Assembly: GCA_029959195.1 (NCBI GenBank)
Contig: CP114117.1
Coordinates: forward strand, 2,542,001-2,606,000
Direction: 5' to 3'
DNA length: 64,000 nucleotides
From: Dictyophora rubrovolvata
Taxonomy: Eukaryota; Basidiomycota; Agaricomycetes; Phallales; Phallaceae
Shown here: positions 36,978-47,572 of the stretch, in pieces
How the letters are laid out: each line of letters starts with the position of its first letter
How positions within the stretch are numbered: position 1 is the stretch's first letter
Notes under the pieces: generated by a model
Told to the model about the DNA's origin: nothing
Database searches by the model: none
Seen by the model: only the letters and a program-made list of their open reading frames with translations
Program-made: the position numbers and the translations under genes

Positions 36978-37130
36978 TAACAACAGCTAGAGTAATATAG
37001 CTTATATTACAAGCAGCAGAATATAGCTAAAGAGTTCAAGGCGAAGCCTTGAACCTTTAGGCGAGTGTGTGACTAAGCTAAAACTAACTACACAAGCACT
37101 CACACTTAGTGGCGCTGTCTATCTTCAACA
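36978..37130 (-). repeat. LTR-D, 5' LTR of Copia
   Basis: 153 bp, otherwise nearly identical to the 3' LTR, which suggests a fairly recent insertion. The gag start codon lies only a few bases inside. Confidence 0.82.
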
Positions 37131-37135
37131 CCTCA

Positions 37136-38062
37136 ATGTGTTTTTACTCTCAGCAACAAGTTTCATTATCAACAAGATCATTGAAAATCGTGAAAGGCGA
37201 ATCACACAGTTAAAGTTTGAATTTGCTATTTATCATCACAGTAAGTTTTTTGATTCAACAATCTCCACCCTAAGTAATCCATTCGGTAGACAACTCTGCT
37301 GTCCTCGTCCGATGAGCTTATATAGCTCTTTAATTAAGATGTATAAATTTTTATCTCGCATGTGAACAATTTGTCCCAATCCTGTCAATTGAGACGACAT
37401 TCTAACATTAGCCCGACATATATTGAGTGAAACTCATGGCAGGCAAGGAGCGACCCGAAATCGAAACTGATTACTCAAGAATTTGAGATATTTAGTAGTC
37501 TAATGGAGTTGAAAAGAGACGTCCACGCCAGTGATGGACAATGTATTAACCTTAATCGAAAGTGCGGTGCAACGCAATGTAAGAACATGAAGTGTTTCTA
37601 TTTGCTAGCAAAAAAAGGAGCTATTTAACCCTTTGTAAGAATTTAGAAGGGAAAGGGCGTCAGGAAGCCGATATATTACTCCGACCCTCACTTGACGACA
37701 AGCGAAGAAAGGGTTGCGAATCCAAAAGTGGAAGTTTGAGTTCACTTTCGACCAGAGAAGTTCACAAAGTTTGCAGATCGTCCTTTAGGTTCTCCTGTTT
37801 CCTTCATGAAATTGGATTAACTGAAGGGCGTACAGTGTATTAAAATTAGATATATCTTACTTACCATCTGGGGAATCACCAGTTTCAATTGTGACTTTCC
37901 AAATTCGTACATGAGAGTAAGACACCGTTTTAAATTAGATATGAGAATGAGGTATTGGGAAACACTTTTGACATAGCAGAATCGAGGGCACATTCATCGC
38001 AAGCGAATGATACAGGATAAAATAATGAAGAAAAGAGTCAAGACTAGTACACCGGAGGTCTT
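37136..38062. other. Intergenic, part of segmental duplication
   Basis: No gene. It aligns by eye with 41070-41873 in several blocks (for example around 37150-37230, and 37690-37800 against 41660-41770), downstream of kinase E and kinase G respectively. Confidence 0.6.
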
Positions 38063-39454
38063 TCATGTTTTATGTTTTTGTTTTTCAGCATTTAGCCAAT
38101 TGAGTAAATTTGCCAACTTGCGCTTCTTCCTGCAAAGATTCCCCTCTCTTAACCTTCTGCCTGAAAACATCTATATTGACCGACTTACCAAGCAGATATC
38201 CTTTTCCTTCTTATCCGGCTTTGTTTTTGAGATTTAGTACCTGATATATGATCTATTACCAGCCCGTTTAGCTTCCCGCGACTCAATGTTTTCCAAAGTC
38301 GTTCGAGTTCCCTTAGCGCTTCCGAAGCAGATGGTCGTCGCTGTGGATCCTCCTGAGTCAGATAGGCAATGAAAGGCTGCATGAATTCGAGCCCATCATA
38401 TTTCTGTCGAGATACAAATTGACATATTGCCGGTGAGGATGAAGGTATTTAACTCACTTCGCAAGTGCGTTTCATAGCCATACCTACTTGGAATATATCT
38501 ACCTTAAACGGATCATAGGGCACCGTCCACGACAGTTCTGGAACGTCCTTTTCTTGTCCGAGTTTTCCAACCAGCCAATGACGTTCTTCAAAGCTACGAA
38601 ATCGATATGAAAGTCCAAAATCAATCCAGTAATATCTGATGGGTCCCACGGCCTTTCTCGACTTTTTGATAATTCGCCTTACTCCGTCAGGACGGCGGAA
38701 GTATTGACAAAAATGAAATCCTTTGGGTATAATTTTTGTAGCATCGACGAGAAAATTGAGAAAGCAAGCATCTCTGTTCGGTGAAGAAGTTAGTAATCAC
38801 AAGGTACAGTTTTCTGTGGCTCGTACCTATGAGCTATATTATGTTCGTGTATAAACTCTAATCCCTGCGAACATTGATGTATGAGTATAGATGAGTCAAG
38901 TAAAACCAAAGGAACGCAGTACCTCGAGCATTTGATGAAACGCTTCTAGACATTCAATTTTCCGTTCGAAAGGCGGAAGAAAGAAATATAGCAGACGAGG
39001 CATGACAATAAAAGCAAAAATGTCGTTATCAGCCATTGGGATAATGTCTAGTATTGAAACACAGTGGTTTCGAGGATCTTCTCGGAGGGCTTTCGATGAG
39101 AAGTAGAGGCCTATTGGTATTTCTTCTCTATCGGTATGAACAAGCTTGAGCGCGACTTTGACACCATCCGAGACTCGCACTGCATCCAAAACAGGTTTAT
39201 GCTACAAGAATTAGCAAAAAAACATTATACACTTTGATATAAAAAATGCGTACATTTTTAATACGACCATCTTCACATTCTGAAACTGACTTTCCGTTCG
39301 TCAACCAAGAGCCTTGCCACCCGGGTTTGTATCGGGGTCTCAGCTGATACCCGCGTTGAAGCAAGAAGTAATAATTGTCTCTCCATACCAATTCCGAGGC
39401 ATGCAGATCGAATTCGAAACGCTTTTGACAATCTCGAGGAACGGGGTAGCCCAT
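38063..39454 (-). CDS. Protein-kinase-like gene, copy E (six exons, intact)
   Basis: Exons 39454-39254, 39201-38923, 38864-38827, 38773-38458, 38403-38189 and 38129-38063 stay in phase and give 371 residues. Kinase landmarks: VALKLV with Lys 86, HRDACFLN at 172-179 and a canonical DFG at 224-226 (DFGLSYRF), so this copy keeps the standard catalytic residues. Compared with A and B there is one extra intron, after the SAW triplet, giving a short last exon that reads KKRKLANLLNWLN; the same arrangement is found in F and G. CC2 lies upstream in the same orientation. Confidence 0.86.
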
Positions 39455-39933
39455 TGATTGAAAGGTGAGTGAACCGTAAGGGAAACAAGTTTTGCTTTAG
39501 CGCCTATCACATAAGCTTAGGGTTTACAAAAAGGTTTGAAAGGAGAAGTTTTCGCAAAGTTTTCGTTGAGTTTTCCTTATGTAATTTTTATTTTGGCGCA
39601 AATTATGTGAAAAATCTTGACAAAAGGGGACTAAATGGATCTCATTCGACCCAAAGCGAAGCCTCGAGGCCTCAATGTAACGAACGTTTAGGGTCTTACA
39701 TCAGAAAGAAGGTTCCGAAACTTGTAGTTGTTTACGCATGTTGATATTCACCTTTGCAAGCCGTGTAAATTCCCTCTCACCTATGTCACTCCACATTGCG
39801 CAGTCAAATTTCAAAGCTCCCGACGTAATTTTCTATGAAGACACGAGAGTTTGTGATTTCAAGGTGAGTATGGATCTTTGGTATTTTTCTATCATTTATA
39901 AAGCGCTATTGATTTACTAGGTAAGTTTACCAT
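39455..39933. other. Intergenic between kinase E and CC2
   Basis: No gene. TTAGGGTTTAC near 39517 also occurs upstream of kinase G (near 43318), a conserved promoter block of the duplicated kinases. Confidence 0.5.
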
Positions 39934-40693
39934 CTACGAGCTTGAGATTTGAATCATTTTGAACATTGGAAGTTTCATAGCTTGATACTGAGCACGCTAG
40001 GATGTCTATGCAGTGAAACAATGGAAAAAGGCGGAAACATACATGAATTAGAGTATAATTTTCCACCCCAGCTTCGTTAATCTGCCGGATAACCTGAGCT
40101 ATAATCATGATTAGACTGAAAAGACTCGGAGTTGTCACTGGCGGCAGTACGACATACATGTCAGAGGGACCTGCCAAACGCTGAAGCTGGCGTGCTTCGA
40201 GTAATTCTCCAGATTTTAGCTGAAAACGTTTGCCCGACGTGAATTTATCAAATCGCTACAGTGACTGGAGTCAAGCTCACACTGAACTCTGCCATGATAA
40301 GCTCTTCCTCGTGTATTGCGTCCTCCGGAGATATTAACCCGGACTCTTTCTTCTTCAACGTCAAGGCTTTCAGAATCCTTCTTACAAACGCTCTAATGGA
40401 CGATTCGGTCAATGATTTTCGATGTTGTTTTAGAACGACCCAGAGGTCCTTGTCGAGCCTAGTGGATGGTTAAATAAACAAGGGCTAATATATTCATTAA
40501 AATTCGCAAGTTCTTACTCCTTTAAACGGGTCAACGCCTGTTCTGTTATATCATACAACTCAGGTATGTCCAAATTTTCGTATCTGATGATCTCGATGGA
40601 GTCGATATCATCTTCGACTTTGATGAGGGCATCCTTACATTCGCGTATAGCGACCTCTTTTGGATTTTCAGGTGGTTGGATGTTTGAACTCAT
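39934..40693 (-). CDS. Coiled-coil family gene CC2
   Basis: Minus-strand exons 40693-40518, 40458-40281, 40219-40043 and 39987-39934 give 194 residues. The ATG at 40693 (MSSNIQPP) was chosen because CC3 starts MSSGEDNP. Shared blocks with CC3 are CKDALIKVEDDIDSI, RLKELDKDLWVVLKQHRKSL, an Arg/Lys-rich helix (FVRRILKALTLKKKESGL) and EEELIMAEFS; introns 1 and 2 lie at the same places and phases as in CC1 and CC3. Exon 3 (LKSGELLEARQLQ..) matches CC1 exon 3. It lacks the long disordered C-terminus of CC3. No known domain; helical, probably soluble. The last exon is tentative. Confidence 0.62.
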
Positions 40694-41873
40694 ATCGGAA
40701 AACACAGGAGAGGAGTGTGAATGAGCTTGTAATATAGAAAAATTCTTCGCCTTCTTATAGAGTGGCCTTAGCCGGGAAGTCGCAAAGATTCCTCGGATAC
40801 AGGTATTTGGAAGGACTTATCGATACTCATCATTAACATTGCTTCAAAGCAAATTGAAGTGGTTTATATGAAAAAGGAATACCATATTATTATGTAACCT
40901 CAAAATTAATAAAGGTTGTCGATCGATATAGATGTTTTCTGGCAGAAAGTTTAGAAAGTGGAATTTTTATAGTATAACTTGGGCTATGTATATAATCAGC
41001 ATTTTCAATATACGCAATGATTTCAAAAACACATACGGATTTCTGGGCTGCGTTTACCTCCTGACATTCAACATGTTGTTACTCTTAGTAACGAGTTTCA
41101 TTGTTGACAAGACCGTTGAAAATCGCGAAAGGCGCCGAAAGGTCCATGACACGAATCACACGGTTAAGGTTTGAATTTGCTATTTATCACATTAAGTTTT
41201 TTGTTTTCGGTTCGACAATCTGCACCCTAAGTTATCCATGCGGTAGACAACTTCGCTGTCTTCGTCCGACGAGCTTAAATTTTTTTCTCGCATGTAAACA
41301 ACTTGTCCCATACTTCGAACGTAGCAGAATAGAACGCAAGTAAATGATATGAGATAAATTAATAAAATAAAGATTGCATCTGAGGCCGAGGTCTTTCATG
41401 GTTTTCGTTAATTTTAGCCAGTCTCGCACATTTTCCGACTTGCGCTAAAAGTGATTTACCATAACTCTCTGTTCATCTATCGGAGTTTCGATGGTCGGGT
41501 TTTTTTTTCTTTTTCGACATAAATGACAGAAACATGTTTAAGTGCTGGAGATCTCAGCCGGAGCTTCGCGTCGCCGCCACAGCCCATTACGGTAACAACA
41601 ATTCTAATTTTGGAAGTGAGGAATTGGGGATATGTTACCCCGACCTTTCCTTGACGACAAGTGAAGGGAAGGGCCGCGAATCCAAAAGTGGAAGTATGGG
41701 TTCACTTTGGACTAGAGAAGCCCACAAAGTTTGCAGATCGTCCTTTGGGTTCTCTTGTTTCTTTCGGGCAAAGATAATAAGCCTATTGTATTCGAAGTAT
41801 GATTAAATTGAATTAACTGAAAGGTGTACAGTGCAGAATGAAAGAATGAAGCAAAAACTAAACCGGAGGTCTT
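40694..41873. other. CC2 upstream region and kinase G 3' flank
   Basis: 40800-40920 matches the CC3 upstream region (about 45990-46110), but no kinase start follows on the plus strand, so the divergent partner seen for CC3 is missing here. 41070-41873 matches 37136-38062. No gene seen. Confidence 0.55.
40751..40759 (-). promoter_or_regulatory. TATA box of CC2
   Basis: Minus strand CACTCTATAAGAAGG, the counterpart of CACTCTATAAAAGGG upstream of CC3. Confidence 0.6.
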
Positions 41874-43236
41874 TCATGTTTTTGTCTCATCATTTAGCCA
41901 ACTGAGAATATTTGCCAACTTGCGCTTCTTCCTGTAGGGATTTCCTGAATCTTCTGCCTAAAAACATCTATATTGACCGACTTACCAAGCAGATATCCTT
42001 TTTCTTCTTATCCGGCTTTGTTTTTGAGATTTAGTGCCTGATATATGATTTATCACCAGCCCGTTCAGCTTTCCACGACTCAATATCCTCCGGAACCGCT
42101 CGAGTTCCTCTAGCGCTTCTGAAGCAGATGGTCGTAACTGCGGGTCCTCTTGTGTGAGATAGACAATGAAAGGCTGCATAAATTCGAGCCCATCATATCT
42201 CTATCGAAATACTAAATTGACGTGTTATTGGTGAGGATAAAAACTTCACTCACTTCGCAAGTACGTTTGATAGCCATACCTACTTGGAATATATCTACCT
42301 TGAAGGGATCATAAGGGGCCGTCCATGATGCTTCCGGAACGTTCTTTTCTTGTCCAAGTTTTCCAACCAACCAATGCCTTTCTTCAAAGCTACGAAATCG
42401 GTATGAAAGTCCAAAATCAATCCAGTAATATCTGATAGGACCTTCGGGATTTATGGACGATTGGAGTTACTCCGTCGGCGTGATTGAACACTTACAATAA
42501 TGAAATCCTTTGGGTATGACTTTCGTGGCATCCATTAGGAAATTGAGAAAGCAAGCATCTCTGGGCGAAGAAAGTTAGCAATGACATGCTACAGTATTGT
42601 TTTCGTACTAGCTCGTACCTATGAGCTGTGTTATGTTCGTGTATGAACTCTAATCCCTGCAAACATTGATATATGAGTATAGATAAATCAAGTAAATCCA
42701 TACACAGTACCTCGAGCATTTGATAAAACGCTTCCAGACATTCGATTTTCCGCTCAAAAGGATAGAAAGATAGCAGAAGAGGCATAACAATGAAAGCAAA
42801 AATGTCATTATGAGCCATTGGAATAACGTCCAGTATTGGAGCACAGTGGTTTCGAGGATCAGACTGAAGAGCTTTCGACGAGAAGTAGATACCTATCGGT
42901 ATTTCTTCTCCATCGGTATGAACAAGCTTGAGCGCGACTTTGACGCCGTCCGAGACTCGCACTGCATCCAAAACAAGTTTATGCTATGAGAAGCAAGACT
43001 TACTATACATCTTGGTAAAGAGAATGCGTAAGTACATTTTTGAAGCGACCATCTTCACATTCCGATATGGACTTTCCGTTCGTCAACCAAGAACCTTGCC
43101 ACCCGGGCTTATATCGGGGTCTCAGCTGATACCCGCGTTGACGTAAAAAGTGATAGTTGTCCCTCCATACCAATTCCGAGGCATGCAGATCGAATTCGAA
43201 ACGCTCTTGATAATATGGAGGCACGGGGTAGTCCAT
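41874..43236 (-). CDS. Protein-kinase-like gene, copy G, with a possible new intron
   Basis: Exons 43236-43036, 42983-42711, 42656-42619, 42560-42496, 42441-42254, 42200-41986 and 41931-41874 keep frame and give 345 residues. Landmarks VALKLV, HRDACFLN and DFGLSYRF are present. In all other copies the stretch between the catalytic loop and YYWIDF is coding; here it has small deletions and an in-frame stop, but begins GTAAGTG and ends AG. Removing these 54 bases restores the frame (KGFHYC then PIRYYWIDFG). If that intron is not used, the gene is a pseudogene. Predicted loss is 21 residues of a variable loop, not of catalytic motifs. Confidence 0.7.
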
Positions 43237-44521
43237 TGATTAGTCTGCACGAAGATAAGTAAGTGAACCGAAAGAGAACGAGCTTTGCTGTCTTTATGTA
43301 ACGCCCATCACATAAGCTTAGGGTTTACACGTTTACGCGTTAGGGTTTAAATTTGGAAGAAATTTTCTTTATGCAATCTTTTGATTTTGCGCGAATTATG
43401 TAGCAAAACCTTGAAGACAAAAGGGGGCTATATAAGTCTCAATCGACCTAAAACGAAGCCTCAACTGTTCCTTCCTACCCATCACACTGCCCCCCTACTC
43501 TTTTTCTGTACATATCTAACGTTAAAGGCTTTGCCTTGAACTCTTTAGCTATATTCTGCTGCTTGTAATATAGGCTATATTACTCTAGCCGTTGTTATGC
43601 CCCCCTACTCAGGCTACTATTGTACATTGCTCGCTGTTTGAAATTTCCACAACAAGCTTGAACTCCAAATCCGACGCCAACTGTAAGTAATCGCAATATT
43701 CCCGCTCTTCACCACGCTTTATCACGCGTTTGGCCGCGTTCTGCAGGAACTGATTGGCGTCATTGTCCATGGTACCCGTAAAGCTCATACTCTATGCCCC
43801 CAGGATATGCTTCGAATCGCCCTTCTTCGGGCCCCTTGCGCTCATCCTTACCCTTGTCTCAGGCAAACATCTGGCTTCGTCGCTCATTTCTATTTTTAAG
43901 GCTTATTTGACATCCGTGACAAAAAAGTGAGGAAGGTGTCGAACACTAAGTTTTGAAACTCTCATGGGTAAGCTCGGTAATCGAGTACCTAGTATATTGA
44001 GGCCTGACTCGACTTATACCACCAGTACAGTCGGTTTGTGTGAGCCGTGTCGGTTTTTTTTCTTGAAGCTTTGAAATAGATGTCGTATCATGTTGAAATT
44101 CTTTACATGTGAAATCAATGATTATGCCGTGCTCAAGTTCCCTTATATTGCTAATAAATTAAAAGCGAGTGTATGCAAACTCTGCTACAGGTTCTACTAA
44201 ACGTGTTGAGATCCCGATGTTTAGAGTTATGTATGTACAATATATTTCAAGGCTAATTCTTCGATACAAGCGATGATATATCTGTCTACGTGTATGCAGG
44301 TATTCAAAGTGATCGATTGGATTTCAAACATTTGAGGAAAATAGAGCAGCGGATGTAGTCTTAGCATAAATTTCTTTTACTAGTGCGCACCATAGCGATA
44401 GCCTGAGTTGCCACTGGCGGCAGGACCGGGAGGATATTCTCCACGTCGAGATTGGCGTGCACTTTGGTTTCTAAGACTCGTTTCTGAATGGGTTGAAGAA
44501 AAGGCTCAGCCGAACATGGAC
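43237..44521. other. Intergenic between kinase G and CC3
   Basis: Holds the kinase G promoter, an LTR-D fragment (43501-43597), and downstream sequence of CC3. Near 44400-44470 the minus strand encodes a short Gly/Pro-rich stretch (RRGEYPPGPAASGNSGYRYG) after the CC3 stop; it may be a remnant of a longer C-terminus. No other gene seen. Confidence 0.5.
43501..43597 (+). mobile_element. LTR-D fragment with 13 bp direct repeats
   Basis: 97 bp matching the end of the longer (3') form of LTR-D, flanked on both sides by TGCCCCCCTACTC (43488-43500 and 43598-43610). Confidence 0.78.
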
Positions 44522-45870
44522 TCACTGAGGGTTGAAATGGTCAAATGGGACACCCTCCTCTTCCTCCTCGATAAAGTTTGGATCGTCCACTGAGCCATAA
44601 GTAGCCTCACTACTATAATACTCTTCACTGAAACGAGGGCCGTCAGAGGACACCCGTGCACCTCGACTTAATTCAGCGTCTCGTGGATCGTAAGATCCGC
44701 CTGAAGGGGTAGATCGGTGGCTGCCCCGGGTGACTACATCCGAGTGGACACTCTCAAAACCAGAATTCCGATCCCATTGAGAAGAACCGATGCTCCCACC
44801 AGATTGATGCCTACAAAATATGAATATGAAATGTAGCATTGTTATTACTCTTACCCTTGCGAGCTTCTCATAGAGCGGTATGGAGGAGGAGGATCGTTGA
44901 TTATCGATTCCTGATCATAATTGACTTCTACTCTCCTTTGAGAGCTATAATAGTTTCGCTGGGAAGGGAGGTCCGTGTAAGAACCCCGGGGTTCTCTACA
45001 TCACCGTGCGGATCACGCGGCTATTGAATACGAGGGTTTTTATTGCTCACCTAGAAGTCAAACCTGAGGATCCTTCGTAAATGCGATTAGTTGAAGAACT
45101 ATCCTGTTTGTCAGTTTTCCTGTCCTTCTCTCAGGACGAGTACATACGGTTGATCATTGCGATTACTACGGGAGCCCAAGTATGCCTTAGATTGTGCTTT
45201 GTATGCCATCGGGCTGGAAAATAAGTGAGATGTAATTAAATCCTGCATACATATATCTCTGAAAAAAATACATACGCAGAGCGGTTTGGAGTCCTATTCC
45301 TAAATAAATAAAACGGCCATAAATTCGCAAAGGCGAAGTCAAAAAGCCTCAAATGCACGATGTAGAAGCAGACGGCTGAGGTTGGTGAGATGCCTGATAT
45401 GTGAGCAATATTTTGTCGGATTCCAGCTGGACGTTTGCTTAGCGTGAACTTGTCACATCTCTTCAGCGACAAGAGGCCAACTCACATTAAACTGGGCCAT
45501 TATCTCTTGTTCCTCATCCTCTGCGGCCTGCAGAGATAATCCGGATTCCTGTTTGGATAAACTCAATTTTGACAGTATCTTCCTTGCCAATCGTTTGAGA
45601 GTAGAATCGTATAACGATTGTCGGTGTTGGTTGAGGACCTCATTTAACTTCCTGTCCAGCCTAATGATGGGTAAACAAGGAAGGACTATATTCAATTAAA
45701 ACCGCAAGATCATACGTTTTCAGTTGGTTCAACGCCGGGTCTGTTACTTCCCAGAGCTCCGGTTTATCCATGTTGGTATACTTTAAGGTATTAATTGAGT
45801 CAATAGCGTCTTCAATTCTGATTAACGCCCGTTTGCATTGATCGAGAGGGTTATCTTCGCCCGAACTCAT
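44522..45870 (-). CDS. Coiled-coil family gene CC3 with disordered tail
   Basis: Eight minus-strand exons join in phase to 321 residues: 45870-45716, 45660-45486, 45426-45359, 45299-45276, 45213-45148, 45098-45051, 44995-44855 and 44810-44522. The N-terminal ~110 residues are charged and helical (CKRALIRIEDAIDSI, LDRKLNEVLNQHRQSL, ARKILSKLSLSKQESGL, EDEEQEIMAQF) and match CC1 and CC2. The C-terminal ~190 residues are polar and apparently disordered, with DPPPPYRSMRSS, several SSQ/RGS blocks, and an acidic end EEEEEGVPFDHFNPQ. The PPPPY run could bind SH3 or WW domains (inference). No known domain. Divergent from kinase F, starts 306 bases apart. Exons 3-6 are short and are supported only by phase and splice signals. 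Confidence 0.62.
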
Positions 45871-46176
45871 ATTGGAATTTGCAGAAAGTTATAAGAAAAG
45901 AGAAGGGTAAGATTCAAGAATGGGTATGTAATCGTATAGGAAATTTCATCGCCCTTTTATAGAGTGGCATTACAAGAATTCCTCGGATATGAGTTTTTGA
46001 AAGGATGGATGGACTCACTCATTATAGCTTCAAAGTAAATTAAAATGAGTTGGTTTATACGAAAAAGGAATACAGTATTATGTAATCATAAAATTAATAA
46101 TTCGATGCTTTACGTAAGCACCTCAAGGTCGCTCCCCAAACAAACTCCCGACCCAGAATTCTGAATTCTGAATAAC
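45871..46176. promoter_or_regulatory. Shared divergent upstream region of CC3 and kinase F
   Basis: 306 bases between two outward-facing start codons. On the minus strand TATAAAAGG at 45953-45961 serves CC3. The plus side has an AT-rich tract with TGTAATCATAAAATTAATAA at ~46080. The block is conserved upstream of CC2 (40750-40920). Confidence 0.6.
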
Positions 46177-47572
46177 ATGGGCTACCCCGTACCTCGAAAT
46201 TATCGAGAGCGTTTCGAATTTGACTTGCAAGCTTCAGAATTGGTTTGGAGGGACAATTATTACTTTTTGCTTCAACGCGGGTATCAGCTCAGACCCCGAT
46301 ACAAACCCGGATGGCAAGGTTCTTGGTTGACGAACGGGAAGTCCATAACAAAATGTGAGGATGGACATCTGAAAAGTGTATGTATTGATTTTCATAAGTC
46401 AAGATGTTTCATGAATTTTGTCGATCCTCATAGCATAAGCCTGTTTTGGATGCAATACAAACCTCGGACGGTGACCGGGTCGCTCTTAAGCTTGTTCATG
46501 CCGATATAGAGGAAATACCAATAGCCCTCTACTTCTCATCGACAACTTTACAATCAGATCCTAGAAACCACTGTGTTCCAATCCTAGACGTCATCCCAAT
46601 GTCTCATAATGATGATTTCGCTTTTATTGTCATGCCTTTGCTTTTACCCTTCTATTATCCGACTTTTGAGCGGAAAATCGAATGTATTGAAGCGTTTCAG
46701 CAAATGCTAGAGGTAGGACCTTCGAGTGGTTTGAACTACTTGTACGGGACTTATGATTATTGCATGCAGGGATTAGAGTTCATACACGAACACAACATAG
46801 CTCATAGGTATGACAAAAAGAAAACTGTAGCATATGATTACTAACTTCTTCATCGAGCAGAGATGCTTGCTTTCTCAATTTTCTCGTAGATCCTTCAAAA
46901 ATCGTGCCCAAAGGATTTCATTTTTGTCAACACTTCCATCAGCCTGACGGATTAACTCCAATTATCAAAAATTCGAGACGAGCCGTAGGGCCTATCAAGT
47001 ATTATTGGATTGATTTCGAACTTTCATACCGATTTCGTAGCTTTGAAGAACGTCATTGGTTGGTTGGAAAACTCGGCCAAGAAAAGAACGTTCCGGAAGC
47101 GTCGTGGACTGTGCCCTATGATCCATTCAAGGTAGATATATTCCAAGTGGGTATGGCTATAAAACGTACTTGCGAAGTAAGTAACTCATTTTCATTCTCA
47201 TTGGTAACCCGCCGTTTAGGAGTTCGACAGAGATATGATGGACTAGAATTCATGCAGCCTTTCATCGCTTCTCTGACTCAAGAGGATCCGCAGCTACGAC
47301 CATCCGCTTCGGAAGCGCTAAGGGAACTTGAACGGGTTAGGAAAACTATGAGTCGTGGAAAGCTACACGGGGTGGTGATAAATCATATATACGGTACTAA
47401 ATCTCAAAAAAAAAGCCGGCTAAGAAGGAAAAGGATATCCGCTTGGTAAGCCGCTCAATATAGATACTTTCGGGCAGAAGATGTAGGGAATCTTTACAGG
47501 AAGAAGCGCAAGTTGGAAAATATGCTCAATTGGCTAAATAGTCAAACAGAAACTGCAAAATCTCCGGTGTAG
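46177..47572 (+). CDS. Protein-kinase-like gene, copy F (six exons, intact)
   Basis: Exons 46177-46377, 46434-46712, 46770-46807, 46861-47176, 47231-47445 and 47500-47572 give 373 residues with introns of 52-57 bp. Landmarks: VALKLV (Lys 86), HRDACFLN, and DFE at the DFG position (DFELSYRF). The N-terminus MGYPVPRNYRERFEFDL places it with E, G and pseudogene C. The last exon reads KKRKLENMLNWLN as in E and G. It is divergent from CC3, with which it may share a promoter. Confidence 0.87.

Larger units (their letters stand above)
33459..37130 (-). mobile_element. Copia element with inverted middle, broken
   Basis: Bounded by LTR-D copies (33459-33682 and 36978-37130) and a perfect 5 bp duplication CCTCA (33454-33458 and 37131-37135). 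Minus-strand parts are the gag start (36605-36973) and the C-terminal reverse transcriptase and RNase H (33698-34774, with YVDDM, SKKQPTVALST and ADIFTKQLPR). The central part, with CCHC knuckle, protease and integrase start (35130-36196), lies on the plus strand between two oppositely oriented LTR-A copies, so it is inverted. The rest of integrase and most of the reverse transcriptase are absent. Dead, with a few small breaks besides the rearrangement. Confidence 0.82.

Noticed and set aside
37592-41806. Plus-strand ORFs 37592-37843 and 41534-41806 with similar peptides
   Set aside because: They lie in duplicated 3' flanks of kinases E and G; the shared peptide reflects nucleotide duplication, and start, stop and frame are not conserved.
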